Shown here: positions 63,817 to 64,000 of the stretch, piece by piece
How positions within the stretch are numbered: the first letter of the stretch is position 1
Layout of the letters: every line of letters begins with the position of its first letter
Origin: an uncultured Pelagibacteraceae bacterium
GTDB taxonomy: Bacteria; Pseudomonadota; Alphaproteobacteria; Pelagibacterales; Pelagibacteraceae
Assembly: GCA_902519255.1 (NCBI GenBank)
Contig: CABYIV010000001.1
Span: 310,001 to 374,000, forward strand
Reading direction: 5' to 3'
DNA: 64,000 bases
Notes under the pieces: generated by a model
Seen by the model: only the letters and a program-made list of their open reading frames with translations
What the model was told of the DNA's origin: nothing
Database searches by the model: none
Translations under genes and position numbers: made by a program

Positions 63817-64000
63817 ATGGATCCTATCAAAGAAGCGCTCACTTTCGATGATGTAACTTTAGCACCAAATTATTCTGAAATTTTACCTTCAGAAGTAAAG
63901 ACAGAAGTTAAATTATCAAAACACTTAAATATTTCTATACCCCTTCTAACTTCAGCAATGGATACTGTCACAGAGTCTAATATGGCTATTTCAATCGGTA
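63817..64000 (+). CDS. guaB: IMP dehydrogenase, N-terminal part (runs off the right edge)
   Basis: Partial; not in the ORF track. From ATG 63817 the frame reads [27 protein letters not shown] and [21 protein letters not shown], the highly conserved GuaB N-terminus of the TIM barrel. It catalyses the first committed step of GMP synthesis. An AAGGA RBS sits very close (one base) to the ATG. About 61 codons are visible. Confidence 0.95.
   Translation, partial: MDPIKEALTFDDVTLAPNYSEILPSEVKTEVKLSKHLNISIPLLTSAMDTVTESNMAISIG

Noticed and set aside
1-64000. CRISPR arrays, insertion sequences, prophage, toxin-antitoxin or restriction genes
   Set aside because: No spaced repeats, transposase, integrase or related motifs were found in any ORF or gap; the content is housekeeping.

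Overview
The window is AT-rich, tightly packed bacterial chromosome with bacterial core genes throughout and overlapping or nearly touching gene ends. The gene families, the blue-tuned proteorhodopsin, and the low GC and compactness point to a SAR11-clade alphaproteobacterium ('Candidatus Pelagibacter' or a close relative). This assignment is inferred from content; no database search was run. I count about 62 protein genes (two cut by the window edges: carB on the left, guaB on the right), two tRNAs and the RNase P RNA. No insertion sequences, integrases, CRISPR arrays or rRNA operons are visible. No gene-free stretch exceeds 300 bases; the longest is about 214 bp, upstream of proteorhodopsin.

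Layout. 1-2040: carB/carA (carbamoyl phosphate synthase) on the minus strand. 2164-6366: yqeY, dnaG, rpoD and a tRNA-Val(GAC) whose first base is the last base of the rpoD stop codon. 6368-8344: an O-acyltransferase lying between two tRNA genes. 8489-11831: tRNA(CAT), two small envelope or unknown genes, mlaC and mlaA, and an amidase. 11880-12239: RNase P RNA. 12302-30591: a very long division and cell-wall (dcw) cluster: mraZ, ftsZ, rsmH, ftsL, ftsI, a murE-murF fusion, mraY, murD, ftsW, murG, murC, murB, ddl, ftsQ, ftsA, lpxC. It is followed by bamD and ligA. 33482-44875: a mixed housekeeping region (M24 aminopeptidase, uvrD-like helicase, AsmA-like protein, fumC, MazG-like, ygfZ, pyrC, SMR transporter, prpE). 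45090-47955: proteorhodopsin, then a 2Fe-2S ferredoxin, a flavin ferredoxin reductase and a GST. 47952-50748: dksA and a lipid-sugar glycosyltransferase pair with a tiny membrane ORF between them. 50754-52404: umuC/umuD with an alphaproteobacterial-type SOS box. 52594-55538: cupin, GFA-family protein, glycerate kinase, TolC. 55646-60737: recA, alaS, icd. 60812-64000: psd, pssA, a GT8-like protein, rlmE, guaB.

How the genes work together. The dcw block covers almost every cytoplasmic step from UDP-MurNAc to lipid II plus the divisome core; its start carries three TGGGN repeats at 10-bp spacing over a promoter, the expected MraZ operator. The proteorhodopsin locus places a light-driven proton pump next to a ferredoxin/reductase pair that could exchange electrons with NAD(P)H. 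psd and pssA make phosphatidylethanolamine; mlaA/mlaC and bamD serve the outer membrane. umuDC and recA each carry a GTTC-N7-GTTC-like box, suggesting a LexA-controlled damage response.

Most worth a second look: (1) two consecutive hairpins in the leader of the proteorhodopsin gene; (2) a DNA primase whose zinc ribbon lacks three of four metal ligands; (3) a tRNA-Val with an altered elbow (no T-Psi-C); (4) ftsZ moved to the second position of the dcw cluster; (5) the murE-murF fusion; (6) a 34-residue membrane ORF between two glycosyltransferases; (7) a 21-bp dyad over the ferredoxin promoter.
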